This document shows positions 16,724 through 27,461 of a stretch of 41,016 nucleotides of DNA, in pieces. The notes beneath the pieces were generated by a model, which saw only the letters and a list, made by a program, of their open reading frames with translations, was not told the origin of the DNA and made no database searches. Both the position numbers and the translations under genes were made by a program. The number at the start of each line of letters is the position of its first letter. Position 1 is the first letter of the stretch. Source of the DNA: Chromatiales bacterium (lineage in GTDB: Bacteria > Pseudomonadota > Gammaproteobacteria > Chromatiales > Chromatiaceae); assembly GCA_028284585.1 (NCBI GenBank), contig JANQRK010000059.1:1-41016 (forward strand). Direction: 5' to 3'.

Positions 16724-18483
16724 TGACGGCACGCAGGCAACGGCGCGCTCGCCAGGTACGTCGCGAAGAGAGGGCCCTGCCCAGCTATAGCGGGCGTCGC
16801 TATACGGTGCTGGGTCTGTTCGTGCTGGCCGGTGCCGTGCTGATATGGCGCGCAGTCGATCAGCAGATCTTGGAAAAAGACTTCTTGCAGTCTGCAGGTG
16901 CCGATCGCTACCTGACGGAAGTAGAGGTTCCGGCCCACCGAGGATTGATCACCGATCGGCGTGGCGACGTACTTGCAATGAGCACGCCGGTTCCTTCAAT
17001 CGCCGTGAACCCACGCGTGATCGGCAGTGACGCCGCGCAGATTGTCGCTTTGGCCAAGGCGCTCGAGATAGATGCCGGTCAGTTGCAAAGTCGGCTGGCG
17101 CGCTATGCCCAGCGACGTTTCGTCTATGTGGCAAGGCGCATGCCGCCGGCCCGGGCGGAATATGTCATGAACCAGGTGAGGGCACGCAACATCCCAGGTG
17201 TGCACGTCGACTATGGGTACCGGCGTTATTACCCGACGGGAGAGGTCTTTGCACATGTACTGGGATTTACTGATGTAGACGATGCCGGCCAGGAGGGCAT
17301 CGAGTTGGCCTTTGATAACGCATTGCGGGGCGAACCTGGTCGCAAGCAAGTGTTGCGCGACGGCCGTCGACAGGTGGTGGATGACGTGCAGAACATTCGC
17401 AGCCCGAGGGCCGGTGACGACTTGGTGTTGAGCATCGACCAGCGCCTGCAGTTTATCGCTTATCGCGAGCTCAAGGCAGCGGTGAAACGTAACCGCGCGG
17501 TCGCTGGGTCGCTGGTGCTGCTCGATACTCATAGCGGCGGGGTCTTGGCAATGGCCAATCAGCCTTCGTTCAACCCAAACGGTGATCGCTCCAATGATGG
17601 TGGGAAGCTCCGCAATCGTGCCCTAACCGATGTCTTTGAACCCGGATCGACCATGAAGCCATTCACCGTGGCGACAGCGCTCGATCGTGGAATTATTCGC
17701 GTTGATTCCGAGATCGATACCACGCCGGGCTATTTCCGAGTCGGTGCCGCCAAGGTCCGCGACTCCAGGGATCTGGGCCTTATCGATGTGGCCACGGTGC
17801 TTCGTAAGTCGAGCAATGTCGGCGCCGGCAAGATTGCGCTTGCTCTAGACAAGCGTGAACTCTGGCGCGCGATGGACGGTCTGGGTTTCGGCCACACTGC
17901 GCAGACTGGGTTTCCCGGCGAGGCCAGTGGGCAACTGAGTGATTATCGGCACTGGGCCCGCATCGACCAGGCAACGCTCGCCTTCGGCTATGGGCTGTCG
18001 GTGACGACACTGCAGTTGGCGCAAGCCTATGCGGTGTTGGCCAATGACGGAGTGCTGTTGCCGGTGAGCTTGACCAAACGTAATACCGACCTTTCGGGGC
18101 GGCGCGTTTTCTCGGCACCTACTGCCATTGCGGTGCGCCGGATGCTGGAGGACGTGGTATCGGGGGAAGGCACTGCGCCGCAGGCCGCACTGCCCGGCTA
18201 TCGAGTGGCCGGGAAGACGGGAACAGTCAAAAAGTTCGGTCCCGATGGGTACAGCAGCGACCGTTACCTGTCATTGTTTGCCGGTATCGCGCCCGCTCGT
18301 GATCCGCGCATCGTCATGGTGGTGGTACTCGACGAGCCGCGTGCGGGGAAGTACTACGGTGGCCAGGTGGCCGGCCCGGTGTTCGCCGCGGTGGCGGCCG
18401 AGGCCCTGCGCTTGCTGAATGTTGCCCCGGATGGTGCGGCCGATCCCGATGTGCGCCTGGCCCAGGCCGGAGAGGCCCGATGA
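16723..18483 (+). CDS. ftsI: Septal peptidoglycan transpeptidase FtsI (PBP3)
   Basis: The division-specific class B penicillin-binding protein that cross-links septal peptidoglycan alongside FtsW. Of 586 residues, about 27-46 form the single membrane anchor, followed by a PBP dimerisation domain (VPAHRGLITDRRGDVLA) and the transpeptidase domain. All three catalytic motifs are intact: STMK with the nucleophile Ser 309, SSN at 363-365 and KTGT at 498-501. It starts within the ftsL stop and overlaps murE by ATGA. The C-terminal tail after the transpeptidase fold is short and unremarkable. Confidence 0.97.
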   Translation: MTARRQRRARQVRREERALPSYSGRRYTVLGLFVLAGAVLIWRAVDQQILEKDFLQSAGADRYLTEVEVPAHRGLITDRRGDVLAMSTPVPSIAVNPRVIGSDAAQIVALAKALEIDAGQLQSRLARYAQRRFVYVARRMPPARAEYVMNQVRARNIPGVHVDYGYRRYYPTGEVFAHVLGFTDVDDAGQEGIELAFDNALRGEPGRKQVLRDGRRQVVDDVQNIRSPRAGDDLVLSIDQRLQFIAYRELKAAVKRNRAVAGSLVLLDTHSGGVLAMANQPSFNPNGDRSNDGGKLRNRALTDVFEPGSTMKPFTVATALDRGIIRVDSEIDTTPGYFRVGAAKVRDSRDLGLIDVATVLRKSSNVGAGKIALALDKRELWRAMDGLGFGHTAQTGFPGEASGQLSDYRHWARIDQATLAFGYGLSVTTLQLAQAYAVLANDGVLLPVSLTKRNTDLSGRRVFSAPTAIAVRRMLEDVVSGEGTAPQAALPGYRVAGKTGTVKKFGPDGYSSDRYLSLFAGIAPARDPRIVMVVVLDEPRAGKYYGGQVAGPVFAAVAAEALRLLNVAPDGAADPDVRLAQAGEAR

Positions 18484-20003
18484 TGCCGCAGCGCGCCGAC
18501 CGCAAGAGCATTTTGCTGGCGGACCTATTGCCTGCCCTGTCGGCGACTGATTGGGCGCGCCATCAGCCAGTCAGCTCGCTTGCCTTGGATAGCCGGGACA
18601 TCACGCCCAACGGCTTATGGTTGGCGCTGCAGGGCACTCGTGAGCATGGGTTGGACTACCTTGAGGAGGCGCGTAGGCGGGGCGCAGTGGCCGTGATCGC
18701 CGAACCCGCGGGTGCCTGGGATCGCGATCGCATCGCACGCTTGCCGGCCGAACCCCCGGTGCTCCCGCTTCCTGGTCTGCGCCGTCATGCTGGCGAAATA
18801 GCCGCACGCTTTTTCGGCCAAGCGGCACATACGCTGCGGGTGATCGGTGTGACTGGCACCAATGGCAAGACCAGCGTTGCGCATTTTCTTGCTCAAGCCC
18901 TGTCGACACGTGTGCCGACTGCGGTAATGGGTACCCTGGGTAACGGCTTCCCGGGCGACCTCGAGCCCACATCGAACACCACGCTCGATGCCGTGCGCCT
19001 GCATGCTGCCTTGGGTGGCCTGGTGGAACGCGGCGCGCGCGCCGTGGCGATGGAAGTATCTTCCCACGCCTTGGACCAAGGGCGAGTCGCCGGCGTGCCG
19101 TTTCATACCGCAGTGTTTACCAATCTCAGCCCGGAGCACCAAGACTATCACGGGGATATGCAGGCCTACGCCGATGCCAAGGCGCGTCTTTTTGAGCGTG
19201 CTGGCTTGAGCTTGGCGGTGCTCAATGTCGATGATCCCGTGGGGGCAGGCTTGGCCCAGACAGTGCGTCCACACACCTACACGGTCGCAGTGGGGAGTCG
19301 CCCCAGTCAAGTGCGGCTCGGAGATCGATACTTACTATTGCGCGAGATCGATGCGCGGGCCGACGGGTTGCGCATCTGCTGTGATTCGAGCTGGGGCAGT
19401 GTTGAGCTGCATAGCCATTTGCTAGGGCGCTTCAATGCCGAGAACCTGGGTCTTGCACTTGCCGTCTTGTTGGCCTGGGACATGCCGTTGGCACGTGCTG
19501 TGACTGCGCTAGAGCAGGTGCGGCCTGTAACCGGTCGAATGATGGCGTTTCTTGCGCCAAACAAGCCGCGTGTCGTCGTCGATTATGCGCATACACCAGA
19601 TGCGCTGGAGAAGGTGCTCTCTAGCCTGCGTGAGCACGTCCGAGGGCGTTTGATTTGCTTGTTCGGTTGCGGCGGCGATCGCGATGCCAGTAAGCGTCCA
19701 CAGATGGGTGAGGTCGCACAGCGTCTCGCCGACCGGGTGGTCTTGACGGACGACAATCCACGCTCGGAGGATCCCGCGCGCATTGTGTCGGGTATCCAAA
19801 GTGGGATGCCGCAACCCATGGGTGTCCATGTCGAGCACGATCGGGCCAAGGCGATCCAGGGCTGCATCGCAGCCGCTGGCCCTAGCGATCTGGTGCTAGT
19901 CGCTGGCAAGGGCCACGAAGATTATCAGGAGCAGGGCGGTAAGCGCCGTCGCTTCAGCGACATCGAGCAAGTGCAAGCGGTGCTGCATGGGAGGGCGAAG
20001 TGA
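18480..20003 (+). CDS. murE: UDP-MurNAc-tripeptide synthetase, meso-diaminopimelate adding
   Basis: This ligase adds the third stem-peptide residue to UDP-MurNAc-L-Ala-D-Glu with ATP. The 507-residue protein shows the Mur ligase three-domain layout: an N-terminal substrate domain, the ATP-binding P-loop GTNGKTS from residue 126, and a C-terminal domain. The DNPR motif (425-428) is the known signature of meso-diaminopimelate rather than lysine specificity. Two adjacent ATGs occur at the start; the first (18480) overlaps the ftsI stop as ATGA. The end is coupled to murF (GTGA). Confidence 0.97.
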   Translation: MMPQRADRKSILLADLLPALSATDWARHQPVSSLALDSRDITPNGLWLALQGTREHGLDYLEEARRRGAVAVIAEPAGAWDRDRIARLPAEPPVLPLPGLRRHAGEIAARFFGQAAHTLRVIGVTGTNGKTSVAHFLAQALSTRVPTAVMGTLGNGFPGDLEPTSNTTLDAVRLHAALGGLVERGARAVAMEVSSHALDQGRVAGVPFHTAVFTNLSPEHQDYHGDMQAYADAKARLFERAGLSLAVLNVDDPVGAGLAQTVRPHTYTVAVGSRPSQVRLGDRYLLLREIDARADGLRICCDSSWGSVELHSHLLGRFNAENLGLALAVLLAWDMPLARAVTALEQVRPVTGRMMAFLAPNKPRVVVDYAHTPDALEKVLSSLREHVRGRLICLFGCGGDRDASKRPQMGEVAQRLADRVVLTDDNPRSEDPARIVSGIQSGMPQPMGVHVEHDRAKAIQGCIAAAGPSDLVLVAGKGHEDYQEQGGKRRRFSDIEQVQAVLHGRAK

Positions 20004-21367
20004 GCCGGTTGCGCCTTTCTGAATTGGCCGCTTGGGTAGACGGGCATCTGCACGGTCCGGACTGTGAGTTCGATGGTGTCGGTAGCGACACCCGGACGTT
20101 GAATCGCGGTGAGCTGTTCGTCGCGCTGCGTGGTCCAAGCTTCGATGGCCATGATTATCTGGGCGCAGCGCGTGCGCGCGGCGCGGCCGGGGCCTTAGTC
20201 GAGCAAGCAAATGGCGGGCTGGCGAGTGTTGCGGTCGCCGACAGCTTACATGCCCTAGGTGACCTGGCGCGGCGCTGGCGCCAACGTTGTTCGACACGGG
20301 TAATTGCGATAACTGGCAGCAACGGCAAGACCACGCTCAAGGAAATGCTTGCGGCGATCCTAGCGCACCGCGGGCCTGTGCTGGCGACACAAGGTAATTT
20401 GAACAATGCCATCGGGGTCCCGTTGACCCTGTGTAGGTTGCGCACGGAGCCCTGCGCGGTGATCGAGTTGGGGGCAAATCATGCGGGTGAGATCGATTAC
20501 TTGAGTGACCTGACTCGCCCCGATATCGCGGTCTTGAACAACGCTGGCCGGGCACATCTCGAAGGCTTCGGTAGCCTCGAGGGCGTTGCCCGCGCCAAGG
20601 CCGAGATCATCAATGGCCTGGCCCCGAAGGGTCTGTTCGTGTTCAACGCCGACGATCGCTTCGCCGAGCTATGGCATGAGCTTGGCAGTGCCTACAGCCA
20701 GCGCACCTTTGGTATCGAGCGAGCAGCCGATGTGACCAGCCCGAAGGATGCCTACGAAGTAGTCTGGGACGGGCTGCGCTTCGAAGCGCGCTTTCCGGTG
20801 CGCTGCCCTGAGGGCGAGATCGAGTTACGTCTGTCCTTGGCGGGTGCCCACAATCGCATGAATGCATTGGCAGCGGTCGCTGCTGGGGTCGCTGCTGGTG
20901 TTGACTTGACGGCGGCCGGCAAGGCCCTGGCCGGACTGGCGCCGGTCGCCGGCCGTTTGTGTCCCTTGGCAGGGATTGGCGGGGCCCGTCTGATCGATGA
21001 CAGCTATAACGCCAATCCGGATTCTGTCATTGCTGCGCTGCATGTACTGGCGGCTGCGCCAGGCCGCCGCACCCTGGTACTCGGTGACCTGGCGGAGTTG
21101 GGCGCGGGCGCCCCAGAGCTGCATCGCCAGCTTGGCGAGTTCGCGACCCAGCAGGGGATCGAGCGCCTGTTGACGGTCGGTCCCTTCAGTGCCCGGGCCG
21201 GGTTGGCGTTTGGCGGTGAGCATCGACACTTCGAAGGCCGAGGCGCACTGGCCGATTGGTTGTCCGGCGAACTCACTGCCGACGACAGTGTGTTGGTGAA
21301 GGGCTCACGTTCGGCGCGCATGGATGAAGTCGTAGAGCTGCTGCGCGACCGGGATGCAAGATGCTGA
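20000..21367 (+). CDS. murF: UDP-MurNAc-pentapeptide synthetase MurF
   Basis: It adds the D-Ala-D-Ala dipeptide made by Ddl to the UDP-MurNAc tripeptide, completing the cytoplasmic precursor. The 455-residue protein has the P-loop [13 protein letters not shown] from about 105, [15 protein letters not shown], the [14 protein letters not shown] substrate loop and [10 protein letters not shown]. The start is a GTG that overlaps the murE stop (GTGA) with GGAGGG upstream. The end overlaps mraY by 7 bp. Confidence 0.97.
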   Translation: MSRLRLSELAAWVDGHLHGPDCEFDGVGSDTRTLNRGELFVALRGPSFDGHDYLGAARARGAAGALVEQANGGLASVAVADSLHALGDLARRWRQRCSTRVIAITGSNGKTTLKEMLAAILAHRGPVLATQGNLNNAIGVPLTLCRLRTEPCAVIELGANHAGEIDYLSDLTRPDIAVLNNAGRAHLEGFGSLEGVARAKAEIINGLAPKGLFVFNADDRFAELWHELGSAYSQRTFGIERAADVTSPKDAYEVVWDGLRFEARFPVRCPEGEIELRLSLAGAHNRMNALAAVAAGVAAGVDLTAAGKALAGLAPVAGRLCPLAGIGGARLIDDSYNANPDSVIAALHVLAAAPGRRTLVLGDLAELGAGAPELHRQLGEFATQQGIERLLTVGPFSARAGLAFGGEHRHFEGRGALADWLSGELTADDSVLVKGSRSARMDEVVELLRDRDARC

Positions 21368-22443
21368 TCACGCTAGCCGATTACCTGGCACGCTATGACA
21401 GTGGCTTTCTGGTGTTCCAGTACATCACCCTGCGGACGATCCTCGCGGTGCTCACGGCCTTGCTGATCTCATTCCTGATAGGGCCTGCGATGATCCGTCG
21501 GCTGAGCCGTTACAACATCGGTCAAACGGTACGCGAGGACGGCCCTGAGACTCACTTGGTGAAATCCGGGACACCCACGATGGGTGGCGCCTTGATTCTG
21601 GTCGCGGTCGCAGTCTCGGCATTGCTCTGGGCCGATTTGAGCAACCTCTACGTTTGGATTGTGTTGCTCACTACACTGACCTTTGGTTGTGTTGGCCTGT
21701 GGGACGATTATCGCAAGCTGGTGCTCCAGGATACCCGCGGCCTACCGGCGCGCAAGAAGTACCTTTGGCAGTCGCTGCTCGGTTTTGCTGCGGCCCTCGC
21801 TTTGTATCTCGGTGCGAGTCAACCGGCCGAGACCCAGCTAATGGTCCCGTTCTTCAAGGACTTCGTCATCGACCTAGGCCCCTGGTTTATCTTGCTGGCC
21901 TATTTCGTCATTGTCGGGACGTCCAATGCGGTTAACTTGACCGACGGATTGGATGGTCTGGCGATCTTGCCGACGGTGCTGGTTGCCGGGGCGCTCGGTG
22001 TTTTCGCTTACGTTGCCGGTCATACCCAGATCGCGTCTTACCTATTGATACCCCATCTGCCCGGTGTCGGTGAGCTGACGGTGTTGTGTGGTGCCTTGGT
22101 CGGCGCCGGGCTCGGCTTTCTCTGGTTTAACGCCTATCCAGCTCAGGTCTTCATGGGTGACGTCGGCGCCTTGGCCCTGGGCGCTGCACTGGGCACCTTG
22201 GCGGTCGCGGTGCGTCAAGAGATTGCCTTGTTCATCATGGGCGGTGTGTTCGTGGTCGAGACCGTCTCGGTCATGCTGCAAGTGGCCTCGTTCAAGCTGA
22301 CTGGTCGGCGCATTTTCCGCATGGCCCCACTGCATCACCACTTCGAGCTAAAGGGCTGGCCAGAGCCACGAGTGATCGTGCGCTTCTGGATCATCACCGT
22401 CATCCTGGTTCTGGTCGGCCTGGCCAGTCTCAAGATCCGATGA
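21361..22443 (+). CDS. mraY: Phospho-N-acetylmuramoyl-pentapeptide transferase MraY
   Basis: An integral inner-membrane enzyme that transfers phospho-MurNAc-pentapeptide to undecaprenyl phosphate, forming lipid I. It has 360 residues, the same length as E. coli MraY, and about ten hydrophobic segments. Signatures are [11 protein letters not shown], the Mg-binding [10 protein letters not shown] from residue 192, [20 protein letters not shown], and [12 protein letters not shown] near the C-terminus. The ATG lies within the end of murF and the stop overlaps murD (ATGA). Confidence 0.98.
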   Translation: MLITLADYLARYDSGFLVFQYITLRTILAVLTALLISFLIGPAMIRRLSRYNIGQTVREDGPETHLVKSGTPTMGGALILVAVAVSALLWADLSNLYVWIVLLTTLTFGCVGLWDDYRKLVLQDTRGLPARKKYLWQSLLGFAAALALYLGASQPAETQLMVPFFKDFVIDLGPWFILLAYFVIVGTSNAVNLTDGLDGLAILPTVLVAGALGVFAYVAGHTQIASYLLIPHLPGVGELTVLCGALVGAGLGFLWFNAYPAQVFMGDVGALALGAALGTLAVAVRQEIALFIMGGVFVVETVSVMLQVASFKLTGRRIFRMAPLHHHFELKGWPEPRVIVRFWIITVILVLVGLASLKIR

Positions 22444-23807
22444 GGCTGGGCATGGTACAGCTGAAACGACCCGAGGTAGCGGCCAAGACATTGATCGTAG
22501 GCCTAGGTGCGACGGGATTGTCGTGTGCCCGCTACCTCGCGGCGCAAGGTGTCCAGATCGCGGTGGCAGACAGTCGTACCGCGCCACCCGGGCTCGCCGT
22601 GCTGAATGCCGAGCATCCTGATATCGCGGTGTTCCTGGGACCTTTTGAAGACGGTGTGTTCGACACGGCGCAGTGCTTGGTGGTAAGCCCTGGTGTACCC
22701 CTTGCAACGCCGCAGATCGATGCGGCGCGGCGACGCGGTGTGCCGGTGATCGGCGACATCGAGCTGTTCGTGCGGGACGCGCGGGCACCGATCGTGGCGA
22801 TCACGGGCTCCAATGGTAAGAGTACCGTGACCGAGTTGTTGGGCGAGATGGCCAGGGCCGCCGGCATCAAGGTCAAGGTGGGTGGCAACCTGGGTACGCC
22901 CGCGTTGGACTTGCTGGAAGCGGCGGCAGAGTTATACGTCCTCGAGTTGTCGAGTTTCCAGCTTGAGTCCACGGTGTCACTGCAGGCTGCCGTGGCGGCG
23001 GTACTGAATGTCAGCCCCGACCACATGGACCGCTATCCAGAACTCACTGCCTATGTCGCGGCCAAGGCCAAGATCTTGCGCGGTGCCGGCGTCGGGGTGT
23101 GCAATGCCGATGATCCGACCGTCGCGGCGATGCGCGGTGCGGATGATGCGTGGTACTTCACGCTTGGCGAAGCGCAAGATGCGAAGACATTCGGTGTTGG
23201 TGTGCTTGAAGGACGTGCTGTCTTGTGTCGAGGAGACGACCCGCTAGTCGCGGCCGACGAGCTCCGTATGCCCGGGTTGCACAACCGCGCCAATGCACTG
23301 GCGGCGCTGGCTATCGGCAGTGCGCTGGGCTTGGATCCTGCCGTGATGATCGACACGCTACGTAGCTTTCGTGGTCTGCCGCATCGCACAGAGTTTGTCG
23401 CCGAGATCGATGGCGTCCGCTGGTACAACGACAGCAAAGGGACCAATCCCGGTGCTGCGATAGCCGCGTTGCGCGGCTTGGCCGAGACCGATTCCGGGCG
23501 CACGGTGTTGATTGCCGGAGGGCAGTGTAAAGGGGCTGACTTCACACCACTCACGCCGGTACTTGCACAGTGCGCGCGCGCGGTGGTGCTGATCGGGCGT
23601 GACAGCGCCGCTGTTGCAGCCGCGTTACCCGAAGGTTTGGCGCGGTCGAACGCGGTCGATATGGACGATGCAGTTACCCAGGCCGCGGCCTTTGCCCGCA
23701 CAGGTGACCGCGTCTTACTGTCGCCGGCTTGCGCCAGCTTCGACATGTTTTCTGACTATGCGCAACGTGGTGACCGATTCATGCAAGCTGTCAGGAGGCG
23801 CGCATGA
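22440..23807 (+). CDS. murD: UDP-MurNAc-L-alanine:D-glutamate ligase MurD
   Basis: The second Mur ligase, adding D-glutamate. It has 455 residues, slightly longer than the E. coli enzyme (438). It shows an N-terminal Rossmann-like domain ([16 protein letters not shown]), the P-loop GSNGKS at 123-128, [19 protein letters not shown] and [10 protein letters not shown], then a C-terminal domain ending [17 protein letters not shown]. The first ATG overlaps the mraY stop; a second ATG at 22452 is possible. It is coupled to ftsW by ATGA. Confidence 0.97.
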   Translation: MRLGMVQLKRPEVAAKTLIVGLGATGLSCARYLAAQGVQIAVADSRTAPPGLAVLNAEHPDIAVFLGPFEDGVFDTAQCLVVSPGVPLATPQIDAARRRGVPVIGDIELFVRDARAPIVAITGSNGKSTVTELLGEMARAAGIKVKVGGNLGTPALDLLEAAAELYVLELSSFQLESTVSLQAAVAAVLNVSPDHMDRYPELTAYVAAKAKILRGAGVGVCNADDPTVAAMRGADDAWYFTLGEAQDAKTFGVGVLEGRAVLCRGDDPLVAADELRMPGLHNRANALAALAIGSALGLDPAVMIDTLRSFRGLPHRTEFVAEIDGVRWYNDSKGTNPGAAIAALRGLAETDSGRTVLIAGGQCKGADFTPLTPVLAQCARAVVLIGRDSAAVAAALPEGLARSNAVDMDDAVTQAAAFARTGDRVLLSPACASFDMFSDYAQRGDRFMQAVRRRA

Positions 23808-24979
23808 CGGCCAGCATGGTAAGACCGCGCGGTGCCAGTGAACTGCGTATGCCTGGATTAGATGGTCCGCTGGTCACCGCGGTCGCGATCTTGCTGGGCT
23901 TCGGTATCCTGATGGTTGCCTCGGCCTCGATGCATCTTGGTGATCGTGGCACAGCGAATCTGCACTATGTTACTCGCCACCTGCTGGCCTTGCTCATTGG
24001 CGCCGGTCTGGCTTGGCTGGTATACCGCACGCCGACCAATTGGTGGCACAAGTCGAGCACCGCGCTGTATTTCGTCGGTCTGTTCTTGCTGGTTCTGGTG
24101 TTTGTGCCAGGTCTGGGCCGTGAGGCCAATGGTGCCCAGCGTTGGGTGGCGGCTGGCCCGCTGAGCCTGCAGACCTCGGAGTTCATGAAGCTGTTCATTG
24201 TTCTGTATGTGAGCGGCTATCTGGTGCGTCGACAGCTCGAGGTCGCACACAGGGTATGGGGCGTCGTAAAGCCCATCCTGCTGCTGATTCTCGCTTGCGC
24301 GCTGTTGATGATGCAGCCAGATTTCGGCACTGCCGCAGTGCTGCTGATGACGGCGTTCGGGATGTTGTTCCTCGGTGGGGCACCGTTATGGCAGTTTGCC
24401 TTATTGCTGAGCATAGCGGTTAGTGCATTGATCGCGTTGATCTGGGTCTCGCCGTATCGTTTAGAACGGGTCACCACATTTCTCAATCCTTGGGAACATG
24501 CCCAGGATGCCGGTTATCAACTGGCGCAGGCCTTGATCGCCTTTGGGCGTGGCGAGTGGACGGGCGTCGGCCTTGGCAACGGCATTCAAAAACAGTTCTA
24601 CCTGCCCGAAGCCCATACCGATTTCGTGATGGCAGTGATTGGCGAGGAGCTGGGATTGCTCGGCACCTTGCTGGTGATTTGCATGTTTGCGGTGATCGTT
24701 TGGCGAGCGTATGCGATCGGTGTATGCGCCGAATCACGTGGCGATCGCTATGCCGCCTATGTCGCCTATGGGCTCGGTCTGTGGCTGGGGATGCAGGCCT
24801 TCATCAACATCGGGGTGAATGTCGGCCTGCTGCCGACCAAGGGTCTGACCCTGCCTTTCCTGAGCTACGGCAGCAACAGTTTGATCGTTTGTTGCATCGC
24901 AGTCGGGATGTTGCTGCGGGTGTGTCGAGAAAACGCGAGCCTGGCCACCGGTAGGGAGGCGCCATGGCAACGCGTATAA
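23804..24979 (+). CDS. ftsW: Septal peptidoglycan polymerase FtsW
   Basis: A SEDS-family glycan polymerase that works with FtsI at the septum and uses lipid II. It has 391 residues with about ten membrane segments. GREANGAQRWV, QPDFGTAAVLL, EAHTDFVMAVIGEELGLLG (the periplasmic loop with the catalytic-region Asp) and LPTKGLTLPFLSYGSNS are diagnostic. The N-terminal cytoplasmic tail is about 25 residues. It overlaps the murD stop (ATGA) and runs 16 bp into murG. Confidence 0.97.
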   Translation: MTASMVRPRGASELRMPGLDGPLVTAVAILLGFGILMVASASMHLGDRGTANLHYVTRHLLALLIGAGLAWLVYRTPTNWWHKSSTALYFVGLFLLVLVFVPGLGREANGAQRWVAAGPLSLQTSEFMKLFIVLYVSGYLVRRQLEVAHRVWGVVKPILLLILACALLMMQPDFGTAAVLLMTAFGMLFLGGAPLWQFALLLSIAVSALIALIWVSPYRLERVTTFLNPWEHAQDAGYQLAQALIAFGRGEWTGVGLGNGIQKQFYLPEAHTDFVMAVIGEELGLLGTLLVICMFAVIVWRAYAIGVCAESRGDRYAAYVAYGLGLWLGMQAFINIGVNVGLLPTKGLTLPFLSYGSNSLIVCCIAVGMLLRVCRENASLATGREAPWQRV

Positions 24980-26034
24980 CTATCATGGCGGGCGGTACTG
25001 GTGGACATGTCTTTCCGGCACTGGCTGTGGCACACGAGCTAGCCGCTCGCGGCTGGCAGATCAGTTGGTTGGGCACAGCCGACAGCTTCGAATCCCGCTT
25101 GGTACCAGTGCAGGGATTCGAGCTGGATACGATCGATGCGCATCGGCTGCGCGGTCAAGGGCTGGCCGGATTGCTGCTAGCCCCAGCCCGATTGCTGCGT
25201 GCGATGGCTCAGGCTTGGCGGGTACTGCGCCGGCGGCGACCGCAAGTGGTGCTCGGCATGGGCGGATTCGTGACTGGGCCAGGCGGCCTGGTCAGTCGTC
25301 TGTTGAACACACCTTTGGTGATCCATGAGCAAAATGCGATCCCCGGGCTCACCAACCGCTGGTTGGCGCGTTGTGCGACGCGCGTCCTCACCGCCTTCCC
25401 TAGCAACTTTCCCGATGCCAGCGCAGCGCAGGTGATCGGTAACCCGATTCGACCGGAGATCACGGCGTTGCCCGAGCCAGTGCCGATCGATCCGGGGCGG
25501 CCGTTACACCTTCTGGTGATCGGCGGCTCTTTGGGGGCGCAGGCATTGAATGAGACTGTCCCCCAGGCAATGGCTGGGTTGACTGCCGCCCAGCGACCAC
25601 AGGTGCGTCATCAGGCTGGTCGCGACAAGGCCGAGGTGACGCGAGCGGCCTATCTTGAGCAAGGCGTGACGGCGGAAGTCTGCGAGTTCATCGATGAGAT
25701 GGCTGGGGCCTATCATTGGGCAGATCTGGTGATCTGCCGGGCTGGTGCATTGACCGTATCCGAGTTGATGGCGGCCGGGTTGCCGGCAATCCTGATCCCA
25801 TTTCCGCACGCCGTTGATGACCATCAAACGGTCAATGCGCGTTTTCTCTGCGAGGCTGGTGCCGGCCGGCTGTTACCGCAGGCCGAGATGAGCTCAGAGG
25901 CCTTATCGGCGCTGCTCGACTCCTTGTTATCGAAGCCCGCTCAATTGCATGCGATGGCGAAGCGCAGCTATGCAATTGCATGCCGCGACGCGACACGACG
26001 GGTCGCCGACGTATGCGAGGAGTTGGCCGCATGA
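24964..26034 (+). CDS. murG: Lipid II-forming GlcNAc transferase MurG
   Basis: A peripheral inner-membrane GT28 glycosyltransferase that adds GlcNAc to lipid I to give lipid II. It has 356 residues. The N-terminal glycine-rich loop MAGGTGGHVFPALA (8-21), the second loop LGMGGFVTGPGG, HEQNAIPGLTNR, VIGGSLGAQALNE and the C-terminal CRAGALTVSELMAAGLPAI are all present. It starts within the end of ftsW, and its stop overlaps murC (ATGA). Confidence 0.97.
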   Translation: MATRITIMAGGTGGHVFPALAVAHELAARGWQISWLGTADSFESRLVPVQGFELDTIDAHRLRGQGLAGLLLAPARLLRAMAQAWRVLRRRRPQVVLGMGGFVTGPGGLVSRLLNTPLVIHEQNAIPGLTNRWLARCATRVLTAFPSNFPDASAAQVIGNPIRPEITALPEPVPIDPGRPLHLLVIGGSLGAQALNETVPQAMAGLTAAQRPQVRHQAGRDKAEVTRAAYLEQGVTAEVCEFIDEMAGAYHWADLVICRAGALTVSELMAAGLPAILIPFPHAVDDHQTVNARFLCEAGAGRLLPQAEMSSEALSALLDSLLSKPAQLHAMAKRSYAIACRDATRRVADVCEELAA

Positions 26035-27461
26035 GTGTGCTGCCGACAAGTAAAACCCGCTATGCCGCCGAGATAATGGGCCGCGTACGCCTGCTGCATT
26101 TCGTCGGTATCGGTGGTGCTGGCATGAATGGGATTGCGCAGGTCATGTTGAATTTGGGCTACGCGGTTTCGGGTTCCGATGTTCGGCATAATGCGGCGAC
26201 TCAGCGGTTGGCCGAGCAGGGCGCCAAGATCTGCATCGGGCATTCCAGCGAACATGTTGCCGGCGCTGATGCGATCGTGGTCTCGAGTGCGGTCAGCGAA
26301 GACAATCCCGAGGTCCAAGCGGCCCGTGAGCAGCGTGTGCCAGTGGTGCCGCGTGCCGAGATGCTGGCCGAGATCATGCGCTTTCGTTACGGCGTCGCAG
26401 TTGCCGGAACTCATGGTAAGACCACCACGACCAGCTTGATCGCCAGCTTGTTGATAGAGGCTGGCTTGGATCCAACTTATGTAATTGGTGGTCGGTTGAA
26501 TTCGCATGGCAATCATGCGCACCTCGGCGCGGGCGAGGTGTTAGTGGCCGAGGCCGACGAGAGTGATGCCTCGTTTCTTTACTTGCAGCCGATGCTAGCG
26601 GTGGTCACCAATGTGGATGAGGACCACATGGCCACTTACGGCAACGATTTTGCGCGCTTGCGTGCGACCTTCCTGGAATTTCTCCATCACCTGCCCTTCT
26701 ACGGGCTTGCGGTGATGTGCATCGATGATCATGAGGTGCGCAGTATGTTGCCCGAGGTTACGCGCCGAGTGATCACCTATGGCACGCGGGAAGAGGCGGA
26801 TGTGCGGGCGGCGCGAATCTGTCAGCAGGGAATGGCGACGCGTTTCGATCTTTACCTATTTGGCCAACCGGCGGGCCAGCTGACGTTGAACATGCCAGGT
26901 CGACACAATGTGCTCAATGCGCTGGCAGCAGTCGCGGTGGCGCATGAGCTGGGTGTCGAGATCGCGACCATGCAAAAGGCATTCAGTGCTTTCCAGGGTA
27001 TCGGTCGGCGCTTCCAGACACACAGCGATTGCTGCAGTGATGGTCGAAAGCTGTTGTTGATTGATGACTATGGCCACCATCCGCGCGAGTTGGCGGCGAC
27101 CCTTGAGGCAGTGCGCGACGGGTGGCCGGGTCGGCGCTTGGTGCTGGCCTTTCAACCCCATCGCTATAGTCGCACTCAGGATGCCTTCGAAGATTTCATC
27201 TGTGTGCTGTCGAGTACCGATCTGCTGTTGTTGACGGAGGTGTACGCGGCTGGTGAGCGTCCGATCGCCGGTGCAGATGGACGTGCCCTGAGTCGCGCGA
27301 TTCGTGCTCGGGGCCAGGTCGATCCGGTGTTCCTCGAGGATGTCGATCAGCTGCCGGTCGTCCTTCAGGATGTGGTTGTCGATGGTGACATCGTATTGAC
27401 GATGGGGGCCGGCGATATCGGTCGGGTCGCTGCAGAGATCGCCGAGGCGTTATGCCCATGA
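26031..27461 (+). CDS. murC: UDP-MurNAc:L-alanine ligase MurC
   Basis: The first Mur ligase, adding L-alanine to UDP-MurNAc. I start at the ATG 26031, which overlaps the murG stop and follows AGGAG at a suitable distance, giving 476 residues; the frame is open further upstream inside murG, but that would be an unlikely extension. Motifs: HFVGIGGAGMNGIA near 26-39, the P-loop GTHGKT at 126-131, AEADESDASFL, NVDEDHM, GRHNVLNALAA and DDYGHHPRELAAT. The end overlaps a small ORF by ATGA rather than murB directly. Confidence 0.97.
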   Translation: MSVLPTSKTRYAAEIMGRVRLLHFVGIGGAGMNGIAQVMLNLGYAVSGSDVRHNAATQRLAEQGAKICIGHSSEHVAGADAIVVSSAVSEDNPEVQAAREQRVPVVPRAEMLAEIMRFRYGVAVAGTHGKTTTTSLIASLLIEAGLDPTYVIGGRLNSHGNHAHLGAGEVLVAEADESDASFLYLQPMLAVVTNVDEDHMATYGNDFARLRATFLEFLHHLPFYGLAVMCIDDHEVRSMLPEVTRRVITYGTREEADVRAARICQQGMATRFDLYLFGQPAGQLTLNMPGRHNVLNALAAVAVAHELGVEIATMQKAFSAFQGIGRRFQTHSDCCSDGRKLLLIDDYGHHPRELAATLEAVRDGWPGRRLVLAFQPHRYSRTQDAFEDFICVLSSTDLLLLTEVYAAGERPIAGADGRALSRAIRARGQVDPVFLEDVDQLPVVLQDVVVDGDIVLTMGAGDIGRVAAEIAEALCP